DNA from: Butyrivibrio sp.
Lineage (GTDB): Bacteria > Bacillota > Clostridia > Lachnospirales > Lachnospiraceae
Reading direction: 5' to 3'
Length of the DNA stretch: 64,000 bases
Assembly (NCBI GenBank): GCA_015056575.1
Contig: SVGA01000002.1
Span: 124,001 to 188,000, forward strand
The position numbers and the translations under genes are program-made. This document shows, in pieces, positions 62,986 through 64,000 of this stretch. Position 1 is the stretch's first letter; every line of letters starts with the position of its first letter. The notes under the pieces are model-generated. The model was not told the origin of the DNA and did not search any database. It saw nothing but the letters and a program-made list of their open reading frames with translations.

Positions 62986-63747
62986 TTACTTCAAAATCAG
63001 GCCGACAGGGCAGTGGTCGGAACCAAGGGCATCTGCATAAATCTTTGCATCTTCGATCATGGGCAAAAGAGCTTCCGATACCACAAAGTAGTCTATACGC
63101 CATCCTGCATTCTTGGCTCTGGAGTTAAACCTGTATGACCACCAGGAATATGCACCTTCAAGGTCAGGATAAAAATGTCTGAAGGTATCTACAAGACCTG
63201 AGGAGACTACATTGTCGAATTTCTCCCGCTCCTCATCGGTAAATCCCGCATGGCCTCTGTTGGGCTTGGGATTTTTAAGGTCGATCTCTTTGTGGGCTAC
63301 ATTAAGATCTCCGCAGTAGATCACCGGCTTTTTTTCCTCAAGCTTCTTGATAAAAGCAAGGAAATCATCCTCCCAGCGCTGACGGTACTCAAGCCTTGAA
63401 AGATCCTCCTTGGCATTGGGCACATATACCGTAACAAGGTAATAATCAGGATACTCAGCGGTGATAACCCTTCCCTCGTGGTCGTGCTCATCTATACCCA
63501 TTCCGTAAGAGACGGTTATCGGCTTTTCTTTGGTAAAGATTGCTGTTCCGGAATAGCCCTTTTTGTCTGCATAATTCCAGAATTCTTCATATCCCGGAAG
63601 GTCCATCGTGATCTGACCCTCCTGAAGTTTGGTCTCCTGAAGGCATATCACATCAGGGTTTTCCTTAGTCATGAACTCATCGAAGCAGCCCTTTGAAACA
63701 CAGGCCCTAAGTCCGTTTACATTCCATGATACAAGCTTTTTTCCCAT
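62986..63747 (-). CDS. xth: Exodeoxyribonuclease III / AP endonuclease
   Basis: The 253-residue enzyme cleaves at abasic sites and removes 3' ends. Motifs are [63 protein letters not shown] and the final GSDHCPVGL. It is the ExoA/Xth type. It starts six bases after the GGDEF gene and precedes the hydrolase by 15 bases. Length and all catalytic residues are normal. Confidence 0.96.
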   Translation of the reverse strand: MGKKLVSWNVNGLRACVSKGCFDEFMTKENPDVICLQETKLQEGQITMDLPGYEEFWNYADKKGYSGTAIFTKEKPITVSYGMGIDEHDHEGRVITAEYPDYYLVTVYVPNAKEDLSRLEYRQRWEDDFLAFIKKLEEKKPVIYCGDLNVAHKEIDLKNPKPNRGHAGFTDEEREKFDNVVSSGLVDTFRHFYPDLEGAYSWWSYRFNSRAKNAGWRIDYFVVSEALLPMIEDAKIYADALGSDHCPVGLILK

Positions 63748-63753
63748 AATTTG

Positions 63754-64000
63754 TTATAAATTTCCTTTGATTCTCTGAAGATTCTCGTCAGTTTCCTTAA
63801 GCATCTCGCGAAGGGACAGATTCTCCTCATGTCCGAATTCGCAGATGGAGTACTGAAGATGATTGATATATCTGTTGGATTCAGTAAGAAGCTTGGCATT
63901 CTGGTTGGACATCTCCTGGCGGAGAGTCTCAGCCTTTCCGTCCTCGTTGGTGATAACAAGAACTGCGAACTCATCACCTCTGATCCTTCCGTAAATACAG
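63754..64000 (-). CDS. C-terminal end of a GGDEF-domain protein, cut by the window edge
   Basis: The visible 81 residues, read from the edge, begin CIYGRIRGDEFAVLVITNED. RGDEF is a GGDEF-type active-site motif with the first Gly replaced by Arg, as in some active diguanylate cyclases. A helical tail, LRQEMSNQNAKLLTESNRYI and EENLSLREMLKETDENLQRI, follows. Such enzymes make c-di-GMP; whether this one is active is unclear. The other parts are outside the window. Confidence 0.7.
   Translation of the reverse strand, partial: CIYGRIRGDEFAVLVITNEDGKAETLRQEMSNQNAKLLTESNRYINHLQYSICEFGHEENLSLREMLKETDENLQRIKGNL

Overview
The window looks like chromosomal DNA of an anaerobic, motile Firmicute, most likely a Lachnospiraceae member close to Butyrivibrio. 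This is inferred from gene content: a flagellin/FliS pair beside a Tad-pilus TadZ gene, a reverse-type rubrerythrin, a SUF operon with SufU, a DUF6240-like flagellar protein, a BspA-like surface protein, LuxS and strong AGGAGG ribosome sites. No taxon can be proven from sequence reading alone.

Positions 1 to about 12335 are an integrated mobile element that runs off the left edge. Its minus-strand arm is a phage-type replication cassette (sigma-like regulator, two small proteins, Gp157-like protein, recombinase-like P-loop ATPase, small membrane protein, DUF669 protein, SF2 helicase). Its plus-strand arm is an XRE repressor, an ImmA/IrrE peptidase and two unknown genes. A divergent promoter pair with TTTCCA/TGGAAA operator-like palindromes separates the arms. 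A Type III restriction-modification pair (res, mod) and one unknown gene follow. The right boundary lies inside a Tad-pilus cpaF gene, which survives only as its first ~78 codons. A 41-base promoter-like repeat lies upstream of two transcription units of the replication arm, directly downstream of the sigma-like gene. It may be a dedicated promoter, and is the best candidate here for something undescribed.

From 12.5 to 26 kb the core genome holds tadZ, fliS, flagellin and a very large flagellar-locus protein with a FliK-like C terminus. Then come glycogen branching enzyme, a TPR/acidic-linker/degenerate AAA+ protein, rsmA and tatD. From 26 to 39 kb there are tRNA-Lys, a dense inverted-repeat element, an orphan sugar-binding lipoprotein coupled to a chemoreceptor, the sufCBDSU-ygjP operon, tRNA-Gly, a metal-permease/Fur pair behind a perfect 21-base palindrome, a lipoprotein and a DUF3810 zinc protease.

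From 39 to 52 kb there is a 1458-residue leucine-rich-repeat surface protein co-oriented with a two-component system, a VTC/DUF4956 pair, an O-antigen-ligase-like protein, an RluA pseudouridine synthase and a second two-component system. From 52 to 64 kb there are pgi, an rpiR-luxS-mtnN operon, rubrerythrin, a murG-TSCPD-SMP30 operon, an MBOAT/SGNH O-acylation pair with an alpha/beta hydrolase, exonuclease III and the end of a GGDEF protein. Starts were chosen by ribosome-binding-site spacing, so many differ from the longest possible reading frame.
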